Source of the DNA: Ruminococcus sp.
GTDB taxonomy: Bacteria; Bacillota; Clostridia; Oscillospirales; Ruminococcaceae
Length of the DNA: 64,000 nt
Reading direction: 5' to 3'
Assembly: GCA_015066745.1 (NCBI GenBank)
Contig: SVNW01000003.1
Location: 1 to 64,000 of the forward strand
Below the pieces are notes generated by a model. That model ran no database searches, was not told where the DNA came from, and was given only the letters and a program-made list of their open reading frames with translations. The position numbers were made by a program, and so were the translations under genes. Shown piece by piece: positions 20,401 through 28,028 of this stretch (position 1 is the stretch's first letter; each line of letters starts with the position of its first letter).

Positions 20401-21401
20401 ATGTAACAGCTGAAAAAATAGTTATTCCTTCAGAAATCGAAGGTGTACCTGTATCAGAAATTACTTCTCAGGCATTTTCTGGTGCAAAAGCCAAGGAAAT
20501 CATCATCCCTGAAACAGTAAGCAAAATAGGTGTACAGGTATTCAAGGACTGTAGCGGTATCACATCACTTGTTATTCCAAAATCAGTGAAATACATAGGT
20601 GATAATTGTTTTGAAAACTGTACAGCACTTGAAAAAGTCGAAATACTTTCAACCGATATATCAATGTCAGGATACGCATTTGAAGGTTGCTCAGATAAGC
20701 TTACAGTATACGCACCTATGGGAAGTGCAACACAGATAACGGCAAATCAGAGCGGTACAGCTTATATTCCGACAGACTGTGAATATGAGGTATCTGAAGA
20801 AACTGTTAAAATAGTAAAATACAATGGTTCTCTTGCGAATATAGTTATTCCTTCATATATTGAGGGTAAAGATGTAACAGTTATCGGAGCGTCGTCATTT
20901 AAGGACAATGATAATATAACCGGAATTACTCTTCCGTCTGCAATAAAGTCGATCGGTGAGTTTGCGTTTATGAATTGTTCTGCACTTTCGTCAATTAATT
21001 TTGATGGTGTAAGTCTTGAAAGTGCCGGTGCTGACTTTATCTACAACACACCATATGCTGATTCAATAGACAGTGATTTTGTAATAATAGCAAATGATTA
21101 TCTTTACAGATATACAGGTACGGATACATATGTAACTATACCTGAGGGCGTAAGAATTATCGGAGCTGATGCATTTGCAGACTGTGATTATATAGAAAAT
21201 ATAAACATAGCGTCATCAGTTTCAAAGATTCTGTCAGGAGCATTTTTCGGATGCATAAAACTTGAAAAGGTTATAATTCCTGAAAATGTTTCATATATCG
21301 GAGATTATGCTTTTTCGTGTTGTGAAAATCTGAAAGAAGCAGTTTTACCTGAAAATATTACTCAGGGAACAGAAGCGTTTTTTGGCACAAAAATAAAGTA
21401 A
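14460..21401 (+). CDS. Giant secreted beta-solenoid / FnIII / LRR surface protein
   Basis: A 2313-residue protein whose ATG overlaps the previous stop by one base (TAATG) behind GGAGGAG, so translation is coupled to the cohesin gene. A weak signal peptide (1-27) precedes an acidic linker. Residues about 75-1480 are built from alternating modules of about 200 residues with beta-solenoid character (LNGHNLTIDGNLVQ, DINGGTLTVTGDY, GTHEVVLNG, FNNLKIEN). A pair of modules makes a 404-residue unit present three times. FnIII and Ig-like domains follow (about 1494-1960: APSVPKSLKA, VKLTWKGSND, IVLTWDKA). The C-terminal 350 residues are LRR_5/BspA repeats. No dockerin, LPxTG or hydrolase motif is present. 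The long rod topped with LRR suggests an adhesin. A bidirectional terminator follows the stop. Confidence 0.75.
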   Translation: MSTKRKLMKLTSFVLAASLMQPRAELIESVAVNGGEDTKNIEDKVLSTETSGVVGEGETEDTTEEKEPEVKKEVFEVSSAVALFEDKEVDELVIHSGSLNLNGHKLVVKGSVYVNGGTLNISGGQLDVAEDMVIQQTVSLSGGKITVGGDMRLQSMGVDASGTKSYGFSWSAALNMKDENDIIEVNGDFILYTYTYYSSFTAGTLKINGDIKQYDNDGYCVFNTTGTHKVILSGNKLQTVTLSNVSSRISNLILKNTSKEGVFFDSYSNWDKLETNGVKVSSHTGGSIGYTLEKDETITGDMLIYGGTLNLNGHNLTIDGNLVQNSGTIDINGGTLTVTGDYKLVNGENGQSSGKLVMNGKHMSGEEEITDTDKVIIKGNFATNSIYSHENYLTSGVMEIGGNFVQYGNSTNFKTGGTHEVVLNGKAGQTVSFGGQSSNFNNLKIENISEDGVTFSAATIVRGKLYDTKSKLVKPRNIYLASTAQILSKDNKSEWSHDITFLEKRTLSQDMKIGGKLYANNVLDISGYTLDVAEDMIIQSTLIINKGKVNVGGDMRVQSESINSEGNSTYGFSWSSAMQMTNEEDMVNVNGDFVLYTYTHYSSFTAGTMNIKGSIKQYNYDSYCIFNTSGTHKIILSGDKAQIVELNHVSSRIANLELRNTSKEGVSFTKYANWGNLDKGESVLKLSDGQYLGYKLTKDEVIEGDFVLLGDILDLNGHNLTVKGNLIQNSGTIDINGGLLTVTGDYKLVNGENGQSSGKLVMNGKHMSGEEEITDTDKVIIKGNFATNSIYSHENYLTSGIMEIGGNFVQYGNGTNFKTSGTHEVILNGEAGQTVSFGGQSSNFNNLKIENTSEDGVTFSAATVVRGELYDTKSKLVKPRNIYLASTAQILSKDNKSEWSHDITFLEKRTLSQDMKIGGKLYANNVLDISGYTLDVAEDMIIQSTLIINKGKVNVGGDMRVQSESINSEGNSTYGFSWSSAMQMTNEEDTVNVNGDFVLHTYTYYSSFTAGTMNIKGSIKQYNSDSYCIFDTSGTHKIILSGDKPQVVELNYVSSKIANLELRNTSEEGVSFTKYANWGNLDKGDSVLKLSDGQYLGYTLTKDEVIEGDFILLGDTLNLNGYSLTIKGNLIQNSGTIDINGGLLTVTGDYKLVSGENGQCSSKLIMDGKHISEDEEIADNDMVIVKGTFATNSIYSHEKYLTSGIMQIGGDFIQYRDTPNFKTSGTHEVILNGTQLQKIRFGGQSSNFNNLRIENTSTTGVNFETVTKITGNLYNTNTKVYGGRNLYLYASANIMDEKTNKQEWSHDLAFVEQRTLNEDVKIGGSLYVLSELHINEKNLDVAGNAIVNQRVLVEDGKFAVAKNLLLQAEDVNADGTYRYSSTGYGAIVMENENDYVGVGKDCVLNSMYTNSVFNAGILEIKGNLTQRNYYDYCIFSAGGTHKVVLSGTSDQSVTFENKGSKFNILEVTKPIEQYKFNLKTPWNELIETTVDTKAPSVPKSLKASEKSAVMLHLTWEESNDENGIKGYNIFRNGVRIASSDKAEYIDAGLTPDTEYVYSVSAFDSVRNESSKTAEVKISTAPDTEAPSIPTELNVKPGKTVKLTWKGSNDNYKVDKYKIYRNDECIGEVNGTSFEDTKPGKEIYNYSVTAIDPYTNESEKCEAVRIDLKPPAVPEKFGAECTENSIVLTWDKAVEEDFALYTIYKKSQTDEDYKALINIGSAESVSFEDTSVEFNKKYSYKLVVSDTSGNVSDFSEPVTKIIDTDTTKPVITSAGSSQSGRMSNTSDISVNFSDNFDVVSFEAFVSVSEKNEWTSLKKSEIVKGKTSYSFVPDVSKLESGNYDMKFIVSDQSGNKSEEYIITLAYDKCTLVKPEITAKNSGMKIDLSWNGTDNEQFSRSNLYRKSEDDTEYQLIAQLEQNVYTDDTVTEGKLYSYYVKSYDIYGNVMVSKPAEIVAVEKSDYTEVPYGYSVKDGYVIITDCDVTAEKIVIPSEIEGVPVSEITSQAFSGAKAKEIIIPETVSKIGVQVFKDCSGITSLVIPKSVKYIGDNCFENCTALEKVEILSTDISMSGYAFEGCSDKLTVYAPMGSATQITANQSGTAYIPTDCEYEVSEETVKIVKYNGSLANIVIPSYIEGKDVTVIGASSFKDNDNITGITLPSAIKSIGEFAFMNCSALSSINFDGVSLESAGADFIYNTPYADSIDSDFVIIANDYLYRYTGTDTYVTIPEGVRIIGADAFADCDYIENINIASSVSKILSGAFFGCIKLEKVIIPENVSYIGDYAFSCCENLKEAVLPENITQGTEAFFGTKIK
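15324..18900 (+). repeat. 1212-bp intragenic tandem duplication, three copies
   Basis: Equivalent positions recur exactly 1212 bp apart (for example 15324, 16536 and 17748), giving a 404-residue coding repeat. Copies 1 and 2 are identical over 337 bp (15850-16186 equals 17062-17398), while copy 3 has diverged toward its end. The identity, including third codon positions, points to recent duplication or gene conversion. Confidence 0.9.
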
Positions 21402-21409
21402 TAAACTAA

Positions 21410-21456
21410 AAAAATATCTTTCTGCGAATTATACTTTATCGCAGAAAGATATTTTT
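21410..21456. terminator. Bidirectional terminator between the giant gene and the GH5 gene
   Basis: Long hairpin AAAAATATCTTTCTGCGA ... TCGCAGAAAGATATTTTT, A-rich on the left and T-rich on the right, so it can serve both converging genes. A second imperfect hairpin at 21473-21511 (ACCCTTACACTT / AAGTATAAGGGT) directly follows the GH5 stop on the minus strand. Confidence 0.8.
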
Positions 21457-21522
21457 ATTTAACTACAAAGAAACCCTTACACTTAGTTTACTTCAACCCA
21501 AGTATAAGGGTATCTTTCTATA

Positions 21523-22689
21523 CTATTCAAGCCCTTTCATAAGCCCTTCTAAAACATCTCTGAATATCCATCTGTTACTGTTACGGCTGTAGAGTCCGAA
21601 CAACTCACCGCCACCCATATACGCACCGTTGTCCCACCACAGACATGGTATACCGACTTCTTTTGCCTTGCGTATATAGTATTCGCTCCACTGTGCACGA
21701 TCTTCGATATTATCTCTGTTTACAGCTCCCATTTCGCCTATTATAACAGGTGTTCCTTTGTCTATGAAAGCATCTTTGAGTGTTACCATAAGAGTGTCGA
21801 TTTCTCTTGTGCAGTTTTCGTCATCAAGAGACCACTGAGCTACTCCGTGTTCTTTTGATGCGAGAGCAAAATTGTATGGTATATATGCATGTATTGAAAC
21901 TATGAGTTTATCATCATTTTCAGGAACTTTCATTGCATATATGGCATTGCTTGTACTGCTTGCGGCATATGTAGGGATCATAAGATGACGTTTCGGATTG
22001 TTTCCGCCCAGACCTCGTATTGTCTGAACAAACAGTGCATTCATCTGATTTACAATATCCTGGCCTTCCTTATCACCGCCGTTCCATTCTACAGAAGTTC
22101 CGCGTTTTCTGGGTTCGTTAAGACCTTCAAAAATCAGTTTTTCGCTGTATCCTTCAAATCTGTTGCCGATCTGAGTCCACAGCTTTACAAACTGTTCCTT
22201 GTTCTGCTCTAAATGTTCAGCGTCAGGGAAGAACCATTCTTCATGGTGAGTATTTAGTATGACATACATTCCGCAGTCAATGCCGTAGTCAACTACTTCG
22301 TTTACACGATCAAGCCATTCTTCATCGATTGTATAGTTTCCGTCATCTGAAAGATGCTCGCCCCATGATACAGGAACACGGAGGACATTAAAACCTGAAT
22401 CTTTGATACCTTTTATCGTATCGATCGTAGTTATGGCATTTCCCCAGCCTTTTTCGTATTTTTCAGGTATTTCATTATTTTTACCGATAGTTGATTCAAG
22501 AGTGTTTCCAAGATTCCAGCCTATTTTCATTTCACTTACCAGCTCAGATGCTGTAATATCACGTATTTCCTGAGTCTTTTTATGTATTGAAGTTGAGGAA
22601 GTTTCAGAAGATTCGGTGTTGGTAGTGCATGATGTAGCCATAAAAGGAATCATTGAAAGCAGAATCAATGATTTTGAAATTCTGTTCAT
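21523..22689 (-). CDS. GH5 endoglucanase-type glycoside hydrolase, predicted lipoprotein
   Basis: A 388-residue protein. The N-terminus is a lipoprotein signal with lipobox-like ATSC, so the mature enzyme is probably anchored on the outer face of the membrane by Cys21. The rest is a GH5 TIM barrel: WNLGNTLES near residue 58, FNVLRVPVSW, NTHHEEW, the acid/base Glu in FEGLNEPR and the nucleophile Glu in IIGEMGA, then CLWWDNGAYMGG. Members hydrolyse beta-1,4 glucans, mannans or related chains by a retaining mechanism; the subfamily (perhaps GH5_4-like) cannot be fixed by eye. There is no dockerin, so it would work at the cell surface on released oligosaccharides rather than in a cellulosome. It lies 76 bp downstream of the aquaporin gene in the same direction, separated by a hairpin with only a weak T-tract. 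Confidence 0.85.
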   Translation of the reverse strand: MNRISKSLILLSMIPFMATSCTTNTESSETSSTSIHKKTQEIRDITASELVSEMKIGWNLGNTLESTIGKNNEIPEKYEKGWGNAITTIDTIKGIKDSGFNVLRVPVSWGEHLSDDGNYTIDEEWLDRVNEVVDYGIDCGMYVILNTHHEEWFFPDAEHLEQNKEQFVKLWTQIGNRFEGYSEKLIFEGLNEPRKRGTSVEWNGGDKEGQDIVNQMNALFVQTIRGLGGNNPKRHLMIPTYAASSTSNAIYAMKVPENDDKLIVSIHAYIPYNFALASKEHGVAQWSLDDENCTREIDTLMVTLKDAFIDKGTPVIIGEMGAVNRDNIEDRAQWSEYYIRKAKEVGIPCLWWDNGAYMGGGELFGLYSRNSNRWIFRDVLEGLMKGLE

Positions 22690-22719
22690 ATTACATTATC
22701 CTTTACTGTATTATCTAAT

Positions 22720-22752
22720 AAAGCTGTAACGATCATGAACCGTTACAGCTTT
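22720..22752 (-). terminator. Hairpin after the aquaporin gene
   Basis: Twelve-base inverted repeat AAAGCTGTAACG / CGTTACAGCTTT just past the aquaporin stop. On the minus strand only a short T run follows, so some read-through into the GH5 gene is possible. Confidence 0.6.
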
Positions 22753-22765
22753 GTCAAACGGGTTA

Positions 22766-23557
22766 TTACTTTTCCTTCTTGTTGTTTGAGTTGTTTTTGT
22801 TATTGTTGTTTTTGGCAGGTGCCGGCTGTCTTACAGGAACAGTTTTATCAACAACAACTTTTTTACCTTCAAGGAATTTGTAAACAAATGCTGCAAGTGC
22901 CGCACCAACAAGCGGACCTACGATAAATACCCAGATGCAAGCTATAGGATCAGGTTTTCCGTCTATAGCAGCTACGATAGCAGGGCCGAGACTTCTTGCA
23001 GGATTTACAGAAGTACCTGTAAGACCTATTCCGAGAATATGTACAAGTACGAGTGTGAAACCTATTACAATGCCACCGAAAGAACCGTGATTTGCTCTTT
23101 CTGAAGTAACACCGAGAATAGTGAGTACAAAAACAAATGTGAGAAGAATTTCAACAATGATACCTGCAGCACTGCTTCCGTTTACGCCTGACAGACCGTT
23201 TGAACCAAATCCGCCTGTTTTATCGGTTACTTCTCCGAGAGAAAAGATAAGTGCAAGTAAACCTGAACCGGCAAAAGCGCCAAGACATTGTGAAAAAACA
23301 TATCCTATAAAATCAATTGCTGTCATTCTTCCGCTCAGAAGCACACCGAGTGAAACTGCCGGATTGATATGACATCCGGAAATATTGCCTACGCAATAAG
23401 CCATTCCGACTATAACAAGTCCAAATGCAAATGCAGTAAGTATGTATCCACCGCCGTTTGCAGCATCGCATCCTACTAACATGGCTGTTCCGCAGCCAAG
23501 AAGCACGAGTGTCATGGTACCGATAAATTCGGCAACATACTTTCTAAAACTTTCCAT
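22766..23557 (-). CDS. aqpZ: Aquaporin (MIP family), water-selective type
   Basis: A 263-residue integral membrane channel. ATG 23557 follows AGGAGGG at ideal spacing; the upstream in-frame extension lies in the leader and is not coding. Both MIP signature motifs are present (CHINPAVSLG and SVNPARSLGPA). The aromatic/arginine selectivity filter can be read by comparison with E. coli AqpZ: Phe in TAFAFGL, His in VHILGIG, Thr in GTSVNPAR and the Arg after the second NPA. Phe-His-Thr-Arg is the water-selective pattern, unlike GlpF, which has Trp and Gly. The C-terminus is an unusual hydrophilic tail of about 20 residues made mainly of Asn and Lys. The gene has a strong promoter and a long leader with a terminator-like hairpin (see separate entries). 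Confidence 0.9.
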   Translation of the reverse strand: MESFRKYVAEFIGTMTLVLLGCGTAMLVGCDAANGGGYILTAFAFGLVIVGMAYCVGNISGCHINPAVSLGVLLSGRMTAIDFIGYVFSQCLGAFAGSGLLALIFSLGEVTDKTGGFGSNGLSGVNGSSAAGIIVEILLTFVFVLTILGVTSERANHGSFGGIVIGFTLVLVHILGIGLTGTSVNPARSLGPAIVAAIDGKPDPIACIWVFIVGPLVGAALAAFVYKFLEGKKVVVDKTVPVRQPAPAKNNNNKNNSNNKKEK

Positions 23558-23599
23558 AATTAACCCTCCTGAAATATAAAAAATAAAAATAATATAAAA

Positions 23600-23629
23600 A
23601 GCAGCCCGAAACGATAGTCCGAAGCTGCT
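23600..23629 (-). promoter_or_regulatory. Terminator-like hairpin in the aquaporin leader (candidate attenuator or riboswitch platform)
   Basis: Between the promoter and the ribosome site the transcript can form AGCAGC / GCTGCT with further inner pairs (CGGA/TTCG), followed directly by a run of U (TTTTTATATTATTTTT). This is an intrinsic-terminator shape about 55 bases into the 126-base leader. Upstream leader bases GGAGCT (23665-23670 on the plus coordinates) can pair with AGCTTC in the 5' arm (23621-23626), giving a possible antiterminator. I could not match it to a known riboswitch class. Confidence 0.5.
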
Positions 23630-23689
23630 CAAAGCGACACAATTCTCACATATTTCCCCTATATAGCTCCCCCTATGCTATTGATTTTA

Positions 23690-23718
23690 ATTTTAGCACA
23701 AATATATATGTATGTCAA
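23690..23718 (-). promoter_or_regulatory. Promoter of the aquaporin gene
   Basis: On the minus strand, TTGACA (23718-23713), 17 bp, TAAAAT (23695-23690). Transcription should start near 23683, leaving a leader of about 126 nt. Confidence 0.8.
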
Positions 23719-23904
23719 ACGTTTTTATAAAAAAATGACAGGATAGCTGTAAGTTTGTTTATTTTATCAACTATGATTATGTATTGTTCTTTGTATTGTG
23801 GTGATTATTATCATAAATTGCGAAAAACTGTGGTCGGTACATAATTATTTTCTGACAGACTTTTGTGCTTTTCTGTAGCATTTATCGAAAAATGGAATAT
23901 GATA

Positions 23905-24066
23905 TAAGGAACACTTTATTAGAGTGTTTTAATATTACACCACTCGCAAGGCGGAACACGTCCTGTATCAGCACATCTCGTAATTTTACAGCTTGCATAA
24001 AATTATCTGACTAAAATTTTTAAAAGGCACATTTTCTTGTTTTGATTTGAAAATGTGCCTTTTTTA
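23905..24066 (+). other. Intergenic stretch, possible small structured RNA ending in a terminator
   Basis: No open frame of note lies between the aquaporin promoter and tRNA-Leu. This stretch contains several local hairpins (AACACT/AGTGTT near 23910-23928, CGC-AAG-GCG, GGA-ACACG-TCC, and AATTTTA/TAAAATT near 23982-24004), is less AT-rich in the middle than its surroundings, and ends in a strong terminator at 24023-24066 that serves no visible gene. A TATAAG near 23903 could be a -10 box but no good -35 is seen. It does not match 6S, SRP, RNase P or tmRNA by eye. Confidence 0.3.
24023..24066 (+). terminator. Orphan rho-independent terminator
   Basis: AAAAGGCACATTTTC / GAAAATGTGCCTTTTTT, a 15-bp stem followed by Ts on the plus strand. 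No plus-strand gene precedes it, which supports an unannotated transcript upstream. It also has a preceding A-run and could act in the other direction. Confidence 0.75.
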
Positions 24067-24125
24067 TAGTGCTGTTGATTTATTCGAAGAATTATGCTGT
24101 AATAAATAATTTATCAAAATAAAAA

Positions 24126-24169
24126 AATAATCCGAACACCTCGTTACTAAAACAGTGTTCGGATTTATT
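24126..24169 (-). terminator. Terminator downstream of tRNA-Leu
   Basis: AATCCGAACAC / GTGTTCGGATT hairpin with flanking A and T runs, 15 bases beyond the tRNA 3' end on the minus strand. Confidence 0.75.
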
Positions 24170-24184
24170 AATATTCAGTGCAGT

Positions 24185-24267
24185 GCGGATAACAGGACTT
24201 GAACCTGCACCGGGTTGCCCCGACTAGCACCTGAAGCTAGCGCGTCTGCCAATTTCGCCATATCCGC
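24185..24267 (-). tRNA. tRNA-Leu (anticodon CAG)
   Basis: An 83-nt class II tRNA. The acceptor stem pairs GCGGATA with TATCCGC; the anticodon stem-loop is CTAGC-TTCAGGT-GCTAG, placing CAG at 34-36; a variable arm (TCGGGGCAACCCGG region) and the T-loop GGTTCAAGTCC follow. CCA is not encoded. It reads CUG codons. Confidence 0.95.
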
Positions 24268-24291
24268 ATATATGTTATTTACGACTTAACA

Positions 24292-24320
24292 ATTATAACA
24301 TATTTATAATGAAAATGCAA
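24292..24320 (-). promoter_or_regulatory. Promoter of tRNA-Leu
   Basis: Minus strand TTGCAT (24320-24315), 17 bp, TATAAT (24297-24292), about 25 bp before the tRNA 5' end. Confidence 0.7.
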
Positions 24321-24354
24321 GCTTTTTTTTACAGAAAAAATATCTATTTTTATA

Positions 24355-24382
24355 TTGACTTTTTTGTCAGGTTTGTTATAAT
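24355..24382 (+). promoter_or_regulatory. Promoter of the polysaccharide operon, first half
   Basis: TTGACT (24355-24360), 16 bp, TATAAT (24377-24382), with a TGT extended -10 element (24374-24376). A leader of about 95 nt follows, in which I see no clear regulatory fold. Confidence 0.75.
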
Positions 24383-24483
24383 GAAAAGTGTGCGTATATG
24401 ATTGTTTGAGCACGGGGATTATGTGGTCGGAATGAAAAGAAATTAATTTATATATGTATAATTAACAGGATTTTGATAATATT

Positions 24484-25839
24484 ATGAAAAAAAGAGACAA
24501 GTATAAAAGAACGCTTCATTTAGCGTCAGCTATTGTGAATATTTCACTTCTTACTGCAGCGTTTGCTCTGGTATGGTATTTATGCTATTCTAAAGAAATA
24601 GTTCTTCCTTTTTACAGGAAGGGTAACTGGATGGTCATAGGGATATATGCAGTTATAACTATAATATTCAATAAAGTATACGGAAGTTATGACGTAGGTT
24701 ATCTCAAAAAGACAGAAGCTTTTTACTCTCAGATAATTTCTGTTTTTGTGGTCAATACTATAGAATATTGTCAGATAAGCGTGATAGGGCGTGATTTCAT
24801 GCACTTTATGCCTATCGTATTTCTTACTATGCTGGATATAATAATAGTACTGATATGGACGCTCTTATACGGGGCGCTGTACAAAAAACTTTATCCGCCA
24901 CGGAAAATGATAATAGTCTACGGCAGTAAAAATGCAAGTAATCTTGTTATGAAGATGTGCAGACGTGAAGATAAATACATAATAGCCGAATCAATAAGTG
25001 ATGACAAGGATTTTGAAGTTATAAAACAGAAAATTGATGAATACAATGGTGTAATAATGTATGACCTTCATGATACTTTCAGAAATGATATACTGAAGTA
25101 CTGCTTCGACACATCAAAGAGAGTCTATCTTGCTCCGAAGATATCGGATATAATCATAAGAGGAGCAGATGAGATAAATCTTTTTGATACCCCATTGCTT
25201 TTGTGTCGCAATGACGGTCTGGCATTTGAGTCGAGGGTAGCCAAGAGAATATTTGACGTGGTATTTTCTTTGATACTTATACCTTTTCTTGCGCCTTTTA
25301 TGCTTATTGCTGCGATAGCGGTAAAGATGTATGATAAAGGACCTGTTATATATAAACAGGAACGACTTACTATAAACGGAAAAAGATTTTTGGTATATAA
25401 GTTCAGAAGCATGATAACTGATGCCGAAAAAGATGGAGTTGCCCGTCTTGCATGTGACGATGATGACAGAATAACTCCTGTGGGAGCTTTTTTGAGAAAG
25501 TGTCGGCTTGATGAACTGCCTCAGATCTTCAATATTTTAAAGGGTGATATGTCTTTTGTAGGTCCGAGACCTGAACGTCCGGAACTTGCAGAAGAATATG
25601 AAAAAGAAATGCAGGAGTTCAGTTTCAGACTCACGGTAAAAGCCGGACTTACGGGTTATGCTCAAATCATGGGAAAATATGACACAACACCGTATGATAA
25701 GCTGAAAATGGATCTCATGTATATAGAAAAGTTCAGTATGTTAAATGACATAAAAATAATACTGATGACTATTAAAACCATGATTTTTCCGGGTTCAACA
25801 AATGAAACCGAAAATATGTCAGGGAAAGGGAAAAAGTGA
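24484..25839 (+). CDS. Polyprenyl-phosphate sugar-1-phosphate transferase (initiating enzyme of polysaccharide synthesis)
   Basis: A 451-residue membrane protein of the WbaP/CpsE type. The first 130 residues hold about four transmembrane helices, then a soluble CoA-binding-like domain (about 135-240), then one more helix and the C-terminal bacterial sugar transferase domain. That domain shows KRIFDVVFSLI, GPVIYKQERLT, KFRSM, RKCRLDELPQIFNILKGDMSFVG, PRPERPE and GLTGYAQ, all family hallmarks including the catalytic Asp-Glu pair (LDELPQ) and the PRPE motif. It would move a hexose-1-phosphate from a nucleotide sugar to undecaprenyl phosphate at the inner face of the membrane, starting chain growth. 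It is the first gene of the operon and 28 bp upstream of manC. The start ATG has only a weak ribosome site (AGGA about 13 bases away). Confidence 0.85.
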   Translation: MKKRDKYKRTLHLASAIVNISLLTAAFALVWYLCYSKEIVLPFYRKGNWMVIGIYAVITIIFNKVYGSYDVGYLKKTEAFYSQIISVFVVNTIEYCQISVIGRDFMHFMPIVFLTMLDIIIVLIWTLLYGALYKKLYPPRKMIIVYGSKNASNLVMKMCRREDKYIIAESISDDKDFEVIKQKIDEYNGVIMYDLHDTFRNDILKYCFDTSKRVYLAPKISDIIIRGADEINLFDTPLLLCRNDGLAFESRVAKRIFDVVFSLILIPFLAPFMLIAAIAVKMYDKGPVIYKQERLTINGKRFLVYKFRSMITDAEKDGVARLACDDDDRITPVGAFLRKCRLDELPQIFNILKGDMSFVGPRPERPELAEEYEKEMQEFSFRLTVKAGLTGYAQIMGKYDTTPYDKLKMDLMYIEKFSMLNDIKIILMTIKTMIFPGSTNETENMSGKGKK

Positions 25840-25867
25840 AAAACAGGTGAAAGGAAATGGTTGATTA

Positions 25868-26941
25868 ATGAAAGTAACAGCAGTAATTATGGCGGGTGGC
25901 AGAGGCGAGAGATTCTGGCCAAAAAGCAGAAATGATTTTCCAAAACAGTTTTTGTCACTCACATCTGACGGAGAAACTATGATTCAGAAGACTATAAACC
26001 GTCTTGCTCCGCTCGTAGCAACAGAGGATATATTTATAGTTACAAATGAAAGTTATGTTCCGATAATACATCAGCAGTTGCCGGATATACCTAAGGAAAA
26101 TATCCTTGCAGAACCGGTTGCCAAAAATACAGCTCCGTGTATAGCGCTTGCCGCTGCAGTGATCAATAAAAAGTATGAAGATGCAGTTATGATGGTTCTT
26201 CCGTCAGATCATCTCATAAAGTATGAGGAAATGTATCTTGATACTATGCGTCATGCCATAAAGGTGGCTAAAAAAGATGATAACCTTGTTACTATAGGTA
26301 TTACACCGACATATCCGGAAACAGGATACGGGTATATAAATTTCTTCAGCAACGATGATGAAATGCCAGGTGTGTATAAGGTAAAGAAATTTGTAGAGAA
26401 ACCATGTCTTGAAACTGCAAAGGAATACCTCAACTCAGGAAAATATCTCTGGAACAGCGGAATGTTTGTGTGGAAGGTTTCTTCAATAATGAAAAATTTT
26501 GAAATGCATCTTCCTGCGATGTATGAAGGCTTCCTTAAAATGAAAGAAAGTGCCGGTAATGCTGATTTTACGGCTGTTCTTGAAAAGTGTTTCAATGAAT
26601 TTGAATCAGTTTCGATCGACTTTGGTATCATGGAAAAAGCAGAAAATATCTATACTCTTTCAGGAAGTTTCGGCTGGGATGATGTAGGAAGCTGGCTTGC
26701 ACTTGAAAGAATAAATAAAACTGATGAATGCGGAAACTATGTAACAGGTGATGTTATAACCATAAATACCAGAAATAACGTTATCTGTGGAGGAAAGAAA
26801 CTTATAGCCGCAGTAGGCCTTGAAGATCTGATAGTTGTTGATACAGATGATGCAATACTTATCTGTTCAAAGGACAATACACAAGATGTTAAAAAAGTCA
26901 TAGAAAATCTCAGAATATGCAACAGACGAGAGTTTGTATGA
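25868..26941 (+). CDS. manC: Mannose-1-phosphate guanylyltransferase
   Basis: A 357-residue cytosolic nucleotidyltransferase that makes GDP-mannose from mannose-1-phosphate and GTP. The N-terminal pyrophosphorylase signature MAGGRGERFWPKSR is intact, followed by LPSDHLI, GYGYI, FVEKP and LWNSGMFVWK. The length fits the single-function enzyme without the fused phosphomannose isomerase domain of many proteobacterial ManC/AlgA proteins. It feeds the Gmd and Rmd-like enzymes encoded downstream. Confidence 0.9.
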   Translation: MKVTAVIMAGGRGERFWPKSRNDFPKQFLSLTSDGETMIQKTINRLAPLVATEDIFIVTNESYVPIIHQQLPDIPKENILAEPVAKNTAPCIALAAAVINKKYEDAVMMVLPSDHLIKYEEMYLDTMRHAIKVAKKDDNLVTIGITPTYPETGYGYINFFSNDDEMPGVYKVKKFVEKPCLETAKEYLNSGKYLWNSGMFVWKVSSIMKNFEMHLPAMYEGFLKMKESAGNADFTAVLEKCFNEFESVSIDFGIMEKAENIYTLSGSFGWDDVGSWLALERINKTDECGNYVTGDVITINTRNNVICGGKKLIAAVGLEDLIVVDTDDAILICSKDNTQDVKKVIENLRICNRREFV

Positions 26942-26955
26942 CAAAGTTACTATAA

Positions 26956-28011
<1,056 letters not shown>

Positions 28012-28028
28012 GAATGTGAGAGGACAGT

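Noticed and set aside
22766..23557. Glycerol facilitator GlpF
   Set aside because: Selectivity-filter residues read Phe, His, Thr, Arg as in AqpZ; GlpF has Trp and Gly, and no glycerol kinase gene is nearby.
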